Assembly: GCF_001690595.1 (NCBI RefSeq)
Contig: NZ_LZHH01000111.1
Span: forward strand, 42,924 to 106,923
DNA from: Gilliamella sp. Choc5-1
Lineage (GTDB): Bacteria; Pseudomonadota; Gammaproteobacteria; Enterobacterales; Orbaceae
Direction: 5' to 3'
Length of the DNA: 64,000 nucleotides
Shown here: one piece after another, positions 1-8,895 of the stretch
Position numbering within the stretch: the stretch's first letter is position 1
How the letters are laid out: each line of letters starts with the position of its first letter
Made by a program: the position numbers and the translations under genes
Notes under the pieces: generated by a model
Database searches by the model: none
The model's input: the letters and a program-made list of their open reading frames with translations, nothing else
What the model was told of the DNA's origin: nothing

Positions 1-580
1 GTACTCGGGCCTCATTACGAGTATTACCGGCTGACATACCATTAGAGGCATATAAATTAGCAATTAAATTAACTGGCACATAAATAGTTTGTTTATCAGA
101 CTGTTGTTCAAATGGTAAAGCGCAGATACCTCGATCACCATTACTTGATTGTAAATCAATTAAATCTGTTGCACTCAATTCATGATCAGGATCATAAAAC
201 TTAAGTAGTTCTTTGGATAATAGTCCTTTAGGTAGGGAATTATCTTCAGGAATGGTGAACCATTTTTCACTTGGATAATGCACAAAATCGGCACTCGCTA
301 TTTGCTCTCCTAAGAAAAAATCTGAAAAAAAGTAATTGGTTGATAACCGTTCAAAATACTCTCCTAAAGCCGATGCTAATGCTGCCTTTTTGCTTGCGCC
401 TTTACCATTAGCAAAGCACAGTGGACATTTAGCATTTTGAATATGCACTGACCACACATTAGGTACCGGATTTAGCCAAGAAGTTTCTTTTACTTCTAAA
501 TCATATTTTGCTAATTGCTGCTGAAAATAGTTGATCGAATCTTCAAGAGCAGCATCTTTACCGGGGATATAAGTTTTCAT
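1..580 (-). CDS. ycaO: YcaO, ribosomal protein S12 methylthiotransferase accessory factor (partial, C-terminus outside window)
   Basis: Reading from the ATG at 580 gives 193 in-frame residues that continue past the left edge. The N-terminus MKTYIPGKDAALEDSI and the ATP-binding stretch GEYFERLSTNYFF (around residues 73-85, with E74, E77 and R78) match enterobacterial YcaO almost residue for residue. E. coli YcaO is an ATP-using enzyme that supports RimO in beta-methylthiolation of aspartate 88 of ribosomal protein S12. It belongs to the same superfamily as the cyclodehydratases of thiazole/oxazole peptide synthesis, but no precursor peptide or dehydrogenase gene is visible, so the housekeeping role is preferred. 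It is divergent from the DUF4282 gene at 706. More than half of the protein is missing from the window. Confidence 0.93.
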   Translation of the reverse strand, partial: MKTYIPGKDAALEDSINYFQQQLAKYDLEVKETSWLNPVPNVWSVHIQNAKCPLCFANGKGASKKAALASALGEYFERLSTNYFFSDFFLGEQIASADFVHYPSEKWFTIPEDNSLPKGLLSKELLKFYDPDHELSATDLIDLQSSNGDRGICALPFEQQSDKQTIYVPVNLIANLYASNGMSAGNTRNEARV

Positions 581-705
581 AAGTTAATCTCAAAATAATT
601 TTATGTTATAATTGTTGTTGCTTACAGATTTTAAAAATTATAACTGTATATGCAAATTAAAAAAATAGAACTAATAAAATTAACTCCCTTTATAAAGGAA
701 ATATA

Positions 706-1035
706 ATGAACAATAAAATTAAATTTTCAGATCTTACTATTAAAGATTTTTTATTTTTTAACCGAATGATAACACCAACATTTATCACTATCGTATATTG
801 GATTGCATTATTTTGTATTACAATTACCTCATTAGCGATGGTTTTAGGTAGTTTTGCTTTATTCGCTTATAGTTTTTCAGCTGGTTTATTTACTTTTTTT
901 ACAGGTATTATCACTTTTGTTGCTGGCTTTATTTCAGCTCGTATTGGTTTAGAATTGATTTGTGTTTTATTCAATATTAACCACAATATCCAAAAATTAG
1001 CCAACGAAAAGACCGATTCAGAAACACAAGAATAA
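706..1035 (+). CDS. DUF4282-type small inner-membrane protein
   Basis: This 109-residue protein starts at an ATG preceded by AAGGA about 6 bases upstream. After a short cytoplasmic segment (SDLTIKDFLFFNRMITP) come two long hydrophobic helices, about residues 24-52 and 57-85, then a polar tail. The FLxFxxMITP lead-in followed by two helices is the pattern of the DUF4282 family, whose function is unknown. It stands alone, divergent from ycaO and convergent with the tsaD operon, and shares the hairpin at 1084-1113 with it. The family assignment is from recognition of the pattern, not a search. Confidence 0.72.
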   Translation: MNNKIKFSDLTIKDFLFFNRMITPTFITIVYWIALFCITITSLAMVLGSFALFAYSFSAGLFTFFTGIITFVAGFISARIGLELICVLFNINHNIQKLANEKTDSETQE

Positions 1036-1083
1036 TCATCTAATATCAATGTTATTAATCAATAGCATTGATTGGGCTTCAAT

Positions 1084-1113
1084 AAAAAAGTGGGACTTAT
1101 TCCCACTTTTTTA
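1084..1113. terminator. Bidirectional intrinsic terminator between DUF4282 gene and tsaD
   Basis: The stem AGTGGGA / TCCCACT with a four-base loop is flanked by a run of A on the left and a run of T on the right. It can therefore end transcription of the DUF4282 gene (+) and of the yacG-tsaD transcript (-). Confidence 0.85.
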
Positions 1114-1149
1114 TTTTCTATTTTTTATCGCAAAATCTAAAATAATTCC

Positions 1150-2175
1150 CTAACCTACATTAAGCTCATTAAGAGGCCATCTTGGTCTCACATTGATGGT
1201 CAAATCAGAATGTTGCCCTGCTTTTAAGTGGAGCATTCCCGCATAAGCAATCATAGCACCATTGTCAGTACAAAATTCAATTCTTGGATAATAAACCTGC
1301 CCTTTTCGTTGCGCCATTAATTGTGCAAGTTTATGACGTAATGTTTTATTGGCACTGACACCGCCTGCAATAACTAAACGCTTAAATCCTGTTTGTTCAA
1401 GTGCACGGCGAGACTTGATAACAAGCGTATCAACTAAGGCATCTTCAAAAGCTCTTGCGATATCTGCTTTTGTTTGCATGTCAATAAGTTGGTCATGTGT
1501 ATTTTGATGGATGATATTAGCCGCCGCAGTTTTAAGACCTGAAAAACTAAAATCGAGCCCGGGTCTGTCTGTCATTGGCCTCGGAAAGTGAAAGCGAGCG
1601 TCATAACCTTGCTCTGCTAATTTTGACAACTTTGCCCCCCCAGGGTAATCAAGCCCAAGTAGTTTAGCTGTTTTATCAAAGGCTTCGCCTGCCGCATCAT
1701 CAATCGATTCACCCATTAATTGATATTGTCCAACACCAACCACTTTAATTAATTGCGTATGCCCACCTGACACCAGTAATGCTACAAATGGGAATTCGGG
1801 CGGATTATCTTCTAACATTGGCGCAAGTAAATGCCCTTCCATATGGTGCACAGCAACGGCTGGCACATTCCAAGCATAAGCCAGTGAACGCCCAATTGAT
1901 GCGCCAACCATTAACGCACCAATTAAACCAGGACCTGCCGTATAAGCAACCCCATCAATATCTTTAGCGGTTATGCCCGCTTCTTTTAAAGCAGCTTGGA
2001 TTAATGGCACGGTTTTACGAATATGATCGCGCGATGCCAGTTCAGGTACCACACCACCATAATCGGCATGTAATTTTATTTGCGAATAAAGTTGGTTGGC
2101 AATTAAACCTTCGGCATCATCATAAATTGCGATACCTGTTTCATCGCATGAAGTTTCAATACCAAGGATCTTCAT
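1150..2175 (-). CDS. tsaD: TsaD, tRNA N6-adenosine threonylcarbamoyltransferase
   Basis: The protein is 341 residues, the usual length. It starts [14 protein letters not shown] (ASKHA nucleotide-binding fold) and carries the metal-binding signature HMEGH (H111, H115) and D304 in FCTDNGAM, the third metal ligand. TsaD transfers the threonylcarbamoyl group from TsaC-made threonylcarbamoyl-AMP to A37 of ANN-decoding tRNAs, working with TsaB and TsaE, which are not in this window. Its ATG overlaps the TAA of yacG by one base (TAATG), so the two are translationally coupled on the minus strand. The gene is normally essential. Confidence 0.97.
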   Translation of the reverse strand: MKILGIETSCDETGIAIYDDAEGLIANQLYSQIKLHADYGGVVPELASRDHIRKTVPLIQAALKEAGITAKDIDGVAYTAGPGLIGALMVGASIGRSLAYAWNVPAVAVHHMEGHLLAPMLEDNPPEFPFVALLVSGGHTQLIKVVGVGQYQLMGESIDDAAGEAFDKTAKLLGLDYPGGAKLSKLAEQGYDARFHFPRPMTDRPGLDFSFSGLKTAAANIIHQNTHDQLIDMQTKADIARAFEDALVDTLVIKSRRALEQTGFKRLVIAGGVSANKTLRHKLAQLMAQRKGQVYYPRIEFCTDNGAMIAYAGMLHLKAGQHSDLTINVRPRWPLNELNVG

Positions 2176-2393
2176 TAATGCCTACCTGCAAAATCGCTAA
2201 GATCTTCTTCACTCCAAAGATCTTGCTCGGTAATATCTTTATCAGCAATACGATGTTCTTCGGTTGCCCAATCACCTAAATCAATAAGTTGACAACGCTT
2301 GCTACAAAATGGACGGTACGGGCTGTCTTTACTCCATATAACTTGTTTTTGGCAAGTTGGACAATTGACATAGGTAACGGTTTGTTTATTCAT
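2175..2393 (-). CDS. yacG: YacG, zinc-binding DNA gyrase inhibitor
   Basis: This 72-residue protein has the family's four-cysteine zinc knuckle C11-P-T-C14 ... C30-S-K-R-C34, followed by QLIDLGDWA, which is diagnostic of YacG. YacG binds the GyrB C-terminal domain and blocks DNA binding by gyrase. In enterobacteria it sits in the coaE-zapD-yacG cluster. Here the same order is kept and tsaD is attached downstream by a one-base overlap. Confidence 0.95.
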   Translation of the reverse strand: MNKQTVTYVNCPTCQKQVIWSKDSPYRPFCSKRCQLIDLGDWATEEHRIADKDITEQDLWSEEDLSDFAGRH

Positions 2394-2432
2394 TGTGACT
2401 CTTTCTTTTTAAATAATCAGTATTTAGTAGTA

Positions 2433-3170
2433 CTAACAACAGGCTAATTCAAAATAAATACCATCGGTATTTACGCTATCACAAGCATCAAGTGGTAAAA
2501 ATCGAATGCTATAGCGCGACATATGACCTGATACTTGGGGATACACGTTTTTTTCTAACGAAATTCGAATACGAATCAAATTAACATCGCCATTAGTTTC
2601 TTGAAAAAAGCTATTAGTATAAATAAATGGTTTAAATTCCCCCAATTGTCTTATTAATTGCATATAACATGTTAAAGACTCATCAAGAGGAGATAAATGT
2701 TGTAGCCAATTTTTTACTTGCATATCACGTTTTTCTTGTGGGATTTTTAACCACAAATAAAATGAAGGTAAATCAAAACTACAACAACCACCAGGTATCA
2801 TTAAGCGTTGACGAATTGCGGTAATAAAACGGTCATCTTTTAACGGTTGTCCCAAACGGGTAATGACATTAAATTGTGCTAAAAACACATCAAACTTGCG
2901 AATCAAGTCACTAAGTAAATCATAATCCACACCATCAAAAGTTAACCATGAAATTAACTTTTGCTTTTGTGTTTCAAGTTCCTTAATGAAATCAGCTTTA
3001 ATGTCGTTACGTTCAATAATCTCTAATAACTCAGACAATGCATGAAAAAAAACCAATGCATTATTTTGATCAAAATGACAATGCGTATTTAATTGATTTA
3101 ATAAAAATTCAATACGAAGCCAAGTGCGCATTTTTTCATTTAGTGGATGTTCAAAAATAATGTTATTCAT
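2433..3170 (-). CDS. zapD: ZapD, FtsZ-ring bundling protein
   Basis: The 245-residue protein starts MNNIIFEHPLNEKMRTWLRIEFLL, the typical ZapD (YacF) opening, and has the helical N-terminal domain and C-terminal beta domain characteristic of the family. The conserved ends SGHMSRYSIRFLPLD support the call. ZapD cross-links FtsZ filaments at the division site. It begins 4 bases after the coaE stop, so the two are co-transcribed. Confidence 0.94.
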   Translation of the reverse strand: MNNIIFEHPLNEKMRTWLRIEFLLNQLNTHCHFDQNNALVFFHALSELLEIIERNDIKADFIKELETQKQKLISWLTFDGVDYDLLSDLIRKFDVFLAQFNVITRLGQPLKDDRFITAIRQRLMIPGGCCSFDLPSFYLWLKIPQEKRDMQVKNWLQHLSPLDESLTCYMQLIRQLGEFKPFIYTNSFFQETNGDVNLIRIRISLEKNVYPQVSGHMSRYSIRFLPLDACDSVNTDGIYFELACC

Positions 3171-3174
3171 CTAT

Positions 3175-3780
3175 TCAAATCTTACAATTAAAGTTATCTA
3201 AATATTGTTGATGTAATTGGTTGACTTGAGCGGTTAACGACGCCAAATTACCATCATTAACAATGATATCATCAGCATAAGATAAACGTTTTTGTAAAGA
3301 CACTTGCGACAGTATCATTTTTTTAGCCAATGATTCGCTAATATTATCTCTTTTTACTAATCGTGCCAATTGTAACGATACAGGTGTATCGATTATCAAT
3401 ACACGATCAGCCAACGTATGTAAATTATTTTCAACTAACAACGGCACAACCCAAATTACATATGTGGCGCTTTGCATAGCAATTTGCTTTTGGGTTTCTT
3501 GTTGAATAATAGGATGCAACAAATGATTAAGCCATAGCCTCTCATGATCATTATTAAAAATAATTTCACGAAGTTGGCTACGATCAAGTTCGCCATTAGC
3601 GAGCAAAATCTCTTGGCTAAAGTGCTTAACAATTTGATTAAATGCATCGCTACCAATCTGGACAACTTGCCTTGCAATAATATCTGCATCAATAATAGGT
3701 ACCCCCAATTTGTCAAACAAATTAGCGATAGTGCTCTTACCACTGGCAATACCACCACTGAGAGCAACAACATAAGGCAT
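3175..3780 (-). CDS. coaE: CoaE, dephospho-CoA kinase
   Basis: The 201-residue protein has the P-loop GGIASGKS at residues 9-16 and the DADIIARQVV motif that follows it in CoaE. It phosphorylates the 3'-hydroxyl of dephospho-CoA with ATP, the last step of coenzyme A synthesis. It is the first gene of the minus-strand cluster coaE-zapD-yacG-tsaD. The ATG at 3780 is used because a methionine followed by YVVALSGG matches the family start. An overlapping reading frame extending to 3839 is in another frame and has no family resemblance. Confidence 0.95.
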   Translation of the reverse strand: MPYVVALSGGIASGKSTIANLFDKLGVPIIDADIIARQVVQIGSDAFNQIVKHFSQEILLANGELDRSQLREIIFNNDHERLWLNHLLHPIIQQETQKQIAMQSATYVIWVVPLLVENNLHTLADRVLIIDTPVSLQLARLVKRDNISESLAKKMILSQVSLQKRLSYADDIIVNDGNLASLTAQVNQLHQQYLDNFNCKI

Positions 3781-3999
3781 AAGGCAAATTCCAAGTTAAA
3801 AAATAGTATTTCATTATAGCATATAAGTAATTCGATCATATAACCTTAAATAAAAGCAAACTTATTTGCTAATTAGGGAATTTATTGTCCATTAATCTAA
3901 CAAAATTACGCTCTAAAACTGAGCATAATAGCAAGAATTTGGAAAATTTATTGCCTGTTGTCAAATAAATAGAATAAAACAGTTGTTTTATATTATTAG

Positions 4000-4015
4000 C
4001 TGTATATAATCACAT
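4000..4015 (+). promoter_or_regulatory. LexA-binding (SOS) box 1 upstream of lexA
   Basis: CTGTATATAATCACAT matches CTGT-N8-ACAG except for the last base. It lies 30-45 bases upstream of the lexA start. Two tandem boxes in front of lexA are also the E. coli arrangement for autoregulation. Confidence 0.8.
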
Positions 4016-4019
4016 ATAT

Positions 4020-4035
4020 ATGTATATAAAAACAG
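4020..4035 (+). promoter_or_regulatory. LexA-binding (SOS) box 2 upstream of lexA
   Basis: ATGTATATAAAAACAG matches CTGT-N8-ACAG except for the first base. Its end overlaps the AGGA ribosome-binding site at 4034-4037, so bound LexA would also cover the translation start region. Box 1 and box 2 each lose one outer base on opposite sides. Confidence 0.78.
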
Positions 4036-4044
4036 GAATATGTT

Positions 4045-4671
4045 ATGAGACCATTAACAGAACGTCAACAAGAGATTTATGATCTAATTAAAGACAATAT
4101 CCAAACTACTGGCATGCCGCCAACACGAGCTGAGATTGCTCAAAAATTAGGATTTCGATCAGCCAATGCTGCTGAAGAACACTTAAAAGCTCTAGCCAAA
4201 AAAGGGGCAATCGAAATGATCGCAGGCTCATCACGCGGAATTCGTCTTTTACTTGAAAACCCAGTTGAACAAAACGAGCCTGAAGGTTTACCGCTTATTG
4301 GCCAAGTAGCTGCAGGATCGCCAATCTTAGCGCAAGAGCATATAGAAAGCCATTACCAAGTTGATCCTTCACTATTTAAACCTCGCGCAGACTTTTTATT
4401 AAGAGTGCAAGGTATGTCAATGAAAGATATTGGTATATTTGATGGTGACTTGTTGGCTGTACATAAAACCCAAGATGTTAAAAACGGGCAAGTTGTGGTT
4501 GCTCGTATTGATGACGAAGTTACGGTTAAACGTTTATCACGTAAGGGAAAACATGTACACCTTATTGCCGAAAATGTCGAATTTTCACCAATCAAAGTCG
4601 ATTTAGAACATCAAAATTTTGCCATTGAAGGACTAGCTGTTGGTATTATTCGTAATGGTTCATGGATGTAA
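4045..4671 (+). CDS. lexA: LexA, SOS repressor with self-cleaving protease domain
   Basis: The 208-residue protein has an N-terminal winged helix ([15 protein letters not shown], residues 1-70) and a C-terminal S24 peptidase domain. The cleavage site is A90-G91 in VAAGSP, and the catalytic pair is S125 (GMSMKDIG) and K162 (TVKRL). All residues needed for RecA-stimulated self-cleavage are present. The gene has its own promoter with two SOS boxes. dinB at 33-34 kb carries a box of the same type and is a likely regulon member. Confidence 0.97.
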   Translation: MRPLTERQQEIYDLIKDNIQTTGMPPTRAEIAQKLGFRSANAAEEHLKALAKKGAIEMIAGSSRGIRLLLENPVEQNEPEGLPLIGQVAAGSPILAQEHIESHYQVDPSLFKPRADFLLRVQGMSMKDIGIFDGDLLAVHKTQDVKNGQVVVARIDDEVTVKRLSRKGKHVHLIAENVEFSPIKVDLEHQNFAIEGLAVGIIRNGSWM

Positions 4672-4742
4672 GCATATAGCATATAGATGTATAAGCAAAG
4701 TTAGTATAGAATAGTAAAAGCTAAAAAAAATAGGAGATTGCT

Positions 4743-5123
4743 ATGTGGCTATTTTGGTTATATGAAGGTTTAGCATTTGTTGCAGTCATATTGCTTGTTT
4801 TTGGATATTGCCATTTTAGGAAGATTGGTTTTTGGTCCTTCATCTGGAAATATTTAAAATGGGTATCGTTAGCAGTCCTTATTGCTTGGTTAACCGTTGC
4901 AATTCTTTGTCGCATTGACTTATATAATGCTGCTCACTGCTATTTTAGGGGTGAAAGTATGCATGCCAACACTAAATATTCTATCTTCTTAGGTGAATGC
5001 CAAGTTGAAACGCCGAGTGGCAGCTATGTACCTATTGAACGAGCTAGAGCATTACCAGGCTCAAGTCACCATGATCAAGGCGATAACAGCGATTCTACAA
5101 GTGAATTCTATCCTGTAAATTAA
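4743..5123 (+). CDS. Unrecognised small membrane protein downstream of lexA
   Basis: This 126-residue product starts at an ATG preceded by AGGAG about 7 bases upstream. Two hydrophobic segments (about residues 5-24 and 37-56) are followed by a soluble tail with two cysteines (about residues 67 and 82) and a very polar, Ser/Asp/His-rich C-terminus. No family was recognised. It lies 71 bases after lexA with only AT-rich sequence between, and is followed by a strong terminator, so it may be read from the lexA promoter as an SOS gene (inference). Confidence 0.6.
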   Translation: MWLFWLYEGLAFVAVILLVFGYCHFRKIGFWSFIWKYLKWVSLAVLIAWLTVAILCRIDLYNAAHCYFRGESMHANTKYSIFLGECQVETPSGSYVPIERARALPGSSHHDQGDNSDSTSEFYPVN

Positions 5124-5138
5124 TATATCGGAAATTCA

Positions 5139-5180
5139 AAATCTGACAACTGCTATCGCAATTGTCAGATTTATTTATTA
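5139..5180 (+). terminator. Intrinsic terminator after lexA and the small membrane protein
   Basis: An 11-base perfect stem, AAATCTGACAA / TTGTCAGATTT, with a 12-base loop is followed by the T-rich stretch ATTTATTATTTT. Confidence 0.8.
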
Positions 5181-5251
5181 TTTTAATAAGAATGGAACTA
5201 TAAAATTATAAACGAATAAGGAAATATCAGTTCATAGCTTAAATGAAGTTA

Positions 5252-5971
5252 TTAATCATTTTTCACATTAGCTCGTTGAAAAACCAAGTAGTGTTGCTCT
5301 AACTTTTTAAAACTAAAAATCAACGTAAAGCTCACACAAAGATAAATCACTGCTGCAATACCAAAAGCATGAAAAGGTTGATAGGTTTCGGCATAAATAT
5401 CGCGCGCAATCTTCATCACATCTGGCACAGTAACTGTAAAGGCCAATGCTGTTGAATGTAACATAAAGATCACCTCGTTACTATAAGCAGGTAATGCAAT
5501 ACGAAATGCTCTTGGAAAAATGATATAACGATAGAGTTGAAAACGATTAAAACCAAGTGCTGTTGCGGCTTGAATTTCGCCATTTGGCACATTCCGCATG
5601 GCACCAGCAAAAACCTCAGTAGTATAGGCGCAGGTATTTAAAGTAAAAGCGAGCACCGTGCAATTTAAGCCACTTTGAAAAAAAACGCCCAACCAAGCAT
5701 TATGTTTAACCATACTTAAAGTATAAATACCTGTGTAAATAATCAATAACTGAACATATAAAGGCGTACCTCGAAAAATATAAGTAAACAACCAAATGGG
5801 TAATTTAATTAGTTTATTTGGTGAATTTCGACCTACTGCTAACGCTAGCGACAAAATTCCCCCCATTAAAACCGATAAAATCAAAATCCACAGCGTCATC
5901 GCAAGACCAGTGATATTATAACCATCGGTCCATAATAGTGATTGCCAATATTGTTGAATAATTTCTAACAT
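5252..5971 (-). CDS. hisM: HisM-type amino-acid ABC transporter permease
   Basis: The 239-residue permease has a binding-protein-dependent transport domain with five predicted membrane helices and the EAA-loop region NGEIQAATALGFNRFQLYRYIIFPRA, which contacts the ATPase. Its length equals that of E. coli HisM (238). It forms a heterodimer with the product of 5978-6661 and takes up basic amino acids delivered by the periplasmic protein of 6665-7453. It is the last gene of the minus-strand operon. No ATPase gene follows before the convergent gene at 5123, so the ATPase must be encoded elsewhere. ArtM is an alternative name. Confidence 0.85.
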   Translation of the reverse strand: MLEIIQQYWQSLLWTDGYNITGLAMTLWILILSVLMGGILSLALAVGRNSPNKLIKLPIWLFTYIFRGTPLYVQLLIIYTGIYTLSMVKHNAWLGVFFQSGLNCTVLAFTLNTCAYTTEVFAGAMRNVPNGEIQAATALGFNRFQLYRYIIFPRAFRIALPAYSNEVIFMLHSTALAFTVTVPDVMKIARDIYAETYQPFHAFGIAAVIYLCVSFTLIFSFKKLEQHYLVFQRANVKND

Positions 5972-5977
5972 GAGTTC

Positions 5978-6661
5978 TTATAATTTAGTTTTGGTAATGC
6001 CAATAGAATAATGCCGTTCAAGCCACCATAAAATGATATTAGATATTGATGTAAAAAACAGATAAAACGCCCCAGCAATCAAAGCAAATAACAAAGGCTG
6101 GTATAGGGCTTCGCCTGCATTTTTAGTAGCTTTAACTAAATCAGACAGTCCCAATAATGACACCAACGCCGTCGCTTTTAATACCACCAACCAATTATTC
6201 GCAATACCTGGCAGGGCAAAACGCATCATTAAAGGAAACATTACATACCGAAACACTTGCACTTTACTTAAACCAAGCGCTGTTGCTGCCGCTAAGGTAT
6301 TTCTAGAAACTGCAAGATAAGCTCCTCTAAAAGTTTCGGTAAAATATGCCCCATAAATAAAACCTAACGTAATAATACCAGCGATTAACGGATCAACTTC
6401 AATAAAAGGAGCATTAAAATAATCAGTTATATTATTAACCAAAAATTGCAAGCCAAAAAAGATTAGCATCATCAACACTAAATCGGGTACACCTCGAATC
6501 AACGATGTATAAGCCTGACAAAACACATTACATACTTTAGAATCAGCCAACTTACCTAATGCACAAACAATGCCCAAAATCATAGCTAACAACAAAGAGG
6601 TTAGCGCTAAAATAATCGTTAGCCATGCGCCTTGAAGAATTAACGGAATATAACCTTGCAT
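5978..6661 (-). CDS. hisQ: HisQ-type amino-acid ABC transporter permease
   Basis: The 227-residue permease has the same fold as its neighbour. It begins MQGYIPLILQGAWLTIILALTSLLL and carries the coupling loop AAATALGLSKVQVFRYVMFPLM. E. coli HisQ has 228 residues. Its start lies 3 bases after the stop of the binding-protein gene and its stop 6 bases before hisM. This tight spacing indicates one transcript. ArtQ is the alternative. Confidence 0.85.
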   Translation of the reverse strand: MQGYIPLILQGAWLTIILALTSLLLAMILGIVCALGKLADSKVCNVFCQAYTSLIRGVPDLVLMMLIFFGLQFLVNNITDYFNAPFIEVDPLIAGIITLGFIYGAYFTETFRGAYLAVSRNTLAAATALGLSKVQVFRYVMFPLMMRFALPGIANNWLVVLKATALVSLLGLSDLVKATKNAGEALYQPLLFALIAGAFYLFFTSISNIILWWLERHYSIGITKTKL

Positions 6662-6664
6662 GGT

Positions 6665-7453
6665 TTATTTTTTATTACCATATACATTAAAATCAAAATA
6701 CTTATTGTTGATTTTTTGATAAGTACCATCGGCTAAAATATCTTTTAAAGCTTGATTAAACGCTTCACGTAGTTCGTTATCGTTTTTACGAAAACCAATA
6801 CCTACTCCAACATCAAAATAATTTGCATCAGTCAATGCATCGCCTGAAAAAACAAAACCTTTACCTTGTGGCTGTTTTAAAAAAGCATAACTGCCAGTAA
6901 CTTCATCTTGCAATGCCGCATCTAAACGACCTGCCACTAGATCAGAAAATACTTGTAACTGATTTTGATAAGGCACTATAACTACACCGCTCAAACGCCA
7001 CATCTCATTAGCAAAATGTTCTTGCGATGTCCCTTGCTCAACCCCAACACGCTTACCTTTTAATGACTCAGCATTAGGCATTAAATTAGAACCCTCTTTA
7101 ACAATCAAACGAGAATAAGTCATAAAAATTTCGTCAGAAAAAGCGATCTGTTTTTTACGTTTTTCGGTCATCATTAGTGAAGACGAGATAATATCAATCT
7201 TTCTTGATAATAAGGACGGGATCAGCGCATCAAAATCAGTCGATTGAAAAGTACATTTAATATTGATCTTTTCGCACAAGGCTTTCGTGATTTCAATGTT
7301 GAATCCAGTAACTTCACCATTAGCATCAATAAAATCAAAAGGTGCATAAGACGTATCCGAACCAACTTTAATCGAATCAGGCAATGTGGCATAACCTGTT
7401 ACGGAGAAGCTTAAACACAAAAAAATGGTTAACACTTTTAACAAATTCTTCAT
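6665..7453 (-). CDS. hisJ: Periplasmic basic amino-acid binding protein (HisJ/ArgT type)
   Basis: The 262-residue protein has a cleavable signal peptide ending near SVTGYA and a type II solute-binding fold. Stretches such as SDTSYAPFDF, DFDALIPSL, AGRLDAALQDEV and the C-terminal KYFDFNVYG match HisJ/ArgT (histidine, lysine/arginine/ornithine). The exact ligand among basic amino acids cannot be fixed by eye. It is first in the operon, with AGGAAAG in front of the ATG. A long divergent promoter region separates it from asnA. Confidence 0.86.
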   Translation of the reverse strand: MKNLLKVLTIFLCLSFSVTGYATLPDSIKVGSDTSYAPFDFIDANGEVTGFNIEITKALCEKINIKCTFQSTDFDALIPSLLSRKIDIISSSLMMTEKRKKQIAFSDEIFMTYSRLIVKEGSNLMPNAESLKGKRVGVEQGTSQEHFANEMWRLSGVVIVPYQNQLQVFSDLVAGRLDAALQDEVTGSYAFLKQPQGKGFVFSGDALTDANYFDVGVGIGFRKNDNELREAFNQALKDILADGTYQKINNKYFDFNVYGNKK

Positions 7454-7825
7454 GATTTATCTTTCCTCGTTTTTAGCTAAAGGCATAATATAGCGCGTTC
7501 TGGTACAATTTTATAATAAAAAAAAGTTATTACTGTTAGACAATAAATTAGATTTCCTTAATAAAAGTTATTAACACCTACATAAAAACTTTTAACAATT
7601 TACGATTTTGGTACAAGAAATTACGCCTAATATAATGCTACATTATACAGGCTAACATCGCCTTACCTTGGCTTATTTCACACAAAAAATGATCAGGTTG
7701 AATAAAATATCTTATTAGAATAATTCCATATATATATTTAAAAAGCACTGATTGTTCTAACTTGCATATTTTTATTTTCTAGTTTAATTTAGGTATTCTG
7801 ATTAATAAATAATTAAAGAGTAAAC
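7454..7825. other. Divergent intergenic region between hisJ and asnA
   Basis: These 372 AT-rich bases carry no open reading frame of note, no RNA gene and no riboswitch that I recognise. They must hold the promoters of both flanking operons. TATTCT at 7794-7799 is a possible -10 element for asnA, but no well-spaced -35 element is evident. No convincing ArgR palindrome was found. Confidence 0.5.
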
Positions 7826-8818
7826 ATGACGATATCTTTTAGAGATCAGCAGCAACGCATAAATTTTGTAAAACAATTTTTTTCTGAGCAATTGGCAGCA
7901 AATTTATCGCTTATTGAAATACAAGCACCTATATTAAGTCTAGTCGGTGATGGTATTCAAGATAATTTGTCAGGAAAAGAAAATGCAGTACAAGTCAAAG
8001 TTAAAGCTATTCCTAATTCTCAATTTGAAGTCGTTCACTCTCTTGCTAAATGGAAGCGTAAAATTTTAAGTGATCATCACTTTCAAGTTGGAGAAGGTTT
8101 ATACACCAACATGAAAGCATTACGGCCTGATGAAGATCAACTGTCACCAATTCATTCGGTTTATGTGGATCAATGGGACTGGGAAAAAGTAATACGCCCT
8201 GAAGATCGTACATTAACTTATTTAAAACAAACCGTTGAAAAAATTTATTTAGCTGTCAAAACCACTGAAAAAGCAGTATCTGAAAGGTACCATTTATCAC
8301 GTTTTTTACCAGAATCCATTACATTTATGGAGAGTGAGCAGCTATTAAAACGTTACCCAAATCTTTCGCCAAAAGAACGAGAAAATGCTATTACTAAAGA
8401 GCTAGGGGCTGTTTTTTTAATTGGAATTGGTGGCAAATTGTCTAATAATGAAAGACATGATATTAGAGCACCGGATTATGATGATTGGAGTTCTGACAAC
8501 GAAATGGGGTCTAAAGGCTTAAACGGCGATATTTTGGTTTGGAATCCTATATTAGGCAGTGCATTTGAAATTTCATCAATGGGGATTCGCGTTAATCCAG
8601 AAGCACTAAAACATCAGTTAAACATCACTAATGAACAATCACGACTAGAATATAGTTGGCATAAAGCTTTAATCAATGGTGAGCTACTACAAACAATTGG
8701 AGGAGGAATTGGGCAATCACGCTTGGTCATGTTACTTTTACAACAAAAGCACATTGGGCAAGTGCAAGCAAGTGTTTGGAGTGATGATATAAAAGCAAAT
8801 TACAGCGATTTGCTATAA
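7826..8818 (+). CDS. asnA: AsnA, ammonia-dependent asparagine synthetase
   Basis: The 330-residue length equals that of E. coli AsnA. Family stretches include [21 protein letters not shown], and the C-terminal [14 protein letters not shown] of class II aminoacyl-tRNA-synthetase-like folds. It makes asparagine from aspartate, ATP and ammonium. A weak ribosome-binding site (AAAGAG) precedes the ATG. No asnC regulator is adjacent, in contrast to E. coli. A hairpin terminator follows. Confidence 0.97.
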   Translation: MTISFRDQQQRINFVKQFFSEQLAANLSLIEIQAPILSLVGDGIQDNLSGKENAVQVKVKAIPNSQFEVVHSLAKWKRKILSDHHFQVGEGLYTNMKALRPDEDQLSPIHSVYVDQWDWEKVIRPEDRTLTYLKQTVEKIYLAVKTTEKAVSERYHLSRFLPESITFMESEQLLKRYPNLSPKERENAITKELGAVFLIGIGGKLSNNERHDIRAPDYDDWSSDNEMGSKGLNGDILVWNPILGSAFEISSMGIRVNPEALKHQLNITNEQSRLEYSWHKALINGELLQTIGGGIGQSRLVMLLLQQKHIGQVQASVWSDDIKANYSDLL

Positions 8819-8830
8819 TTGCCTTCCTAC

Positions 8831-8858
8831 AAAAATAGGGCATTTAGCCCTATTTTTT
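8831..8858 (+). terminator. Intrinsic terminator after asnA
   Basis: The stem AATAGGGC / GCCCTATT with a short loop is followed by six T. Upstream A bases let it work in both directions, so it may also end the minus-strand DUF1161 gene. Confidence 0.85.
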
Positions 8859-8895
8859 AACCTTACATGACTTAAATTAATTAAAACTCTAACTA

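Noticed and set aside
1..580. ycaO as part of a thiazole/oxazole peptide cluster
   Set aside because: Full-length similarity is to the S12 methylthiolation accessory protein, and no precursor peptide or partner enzymes are nearby.
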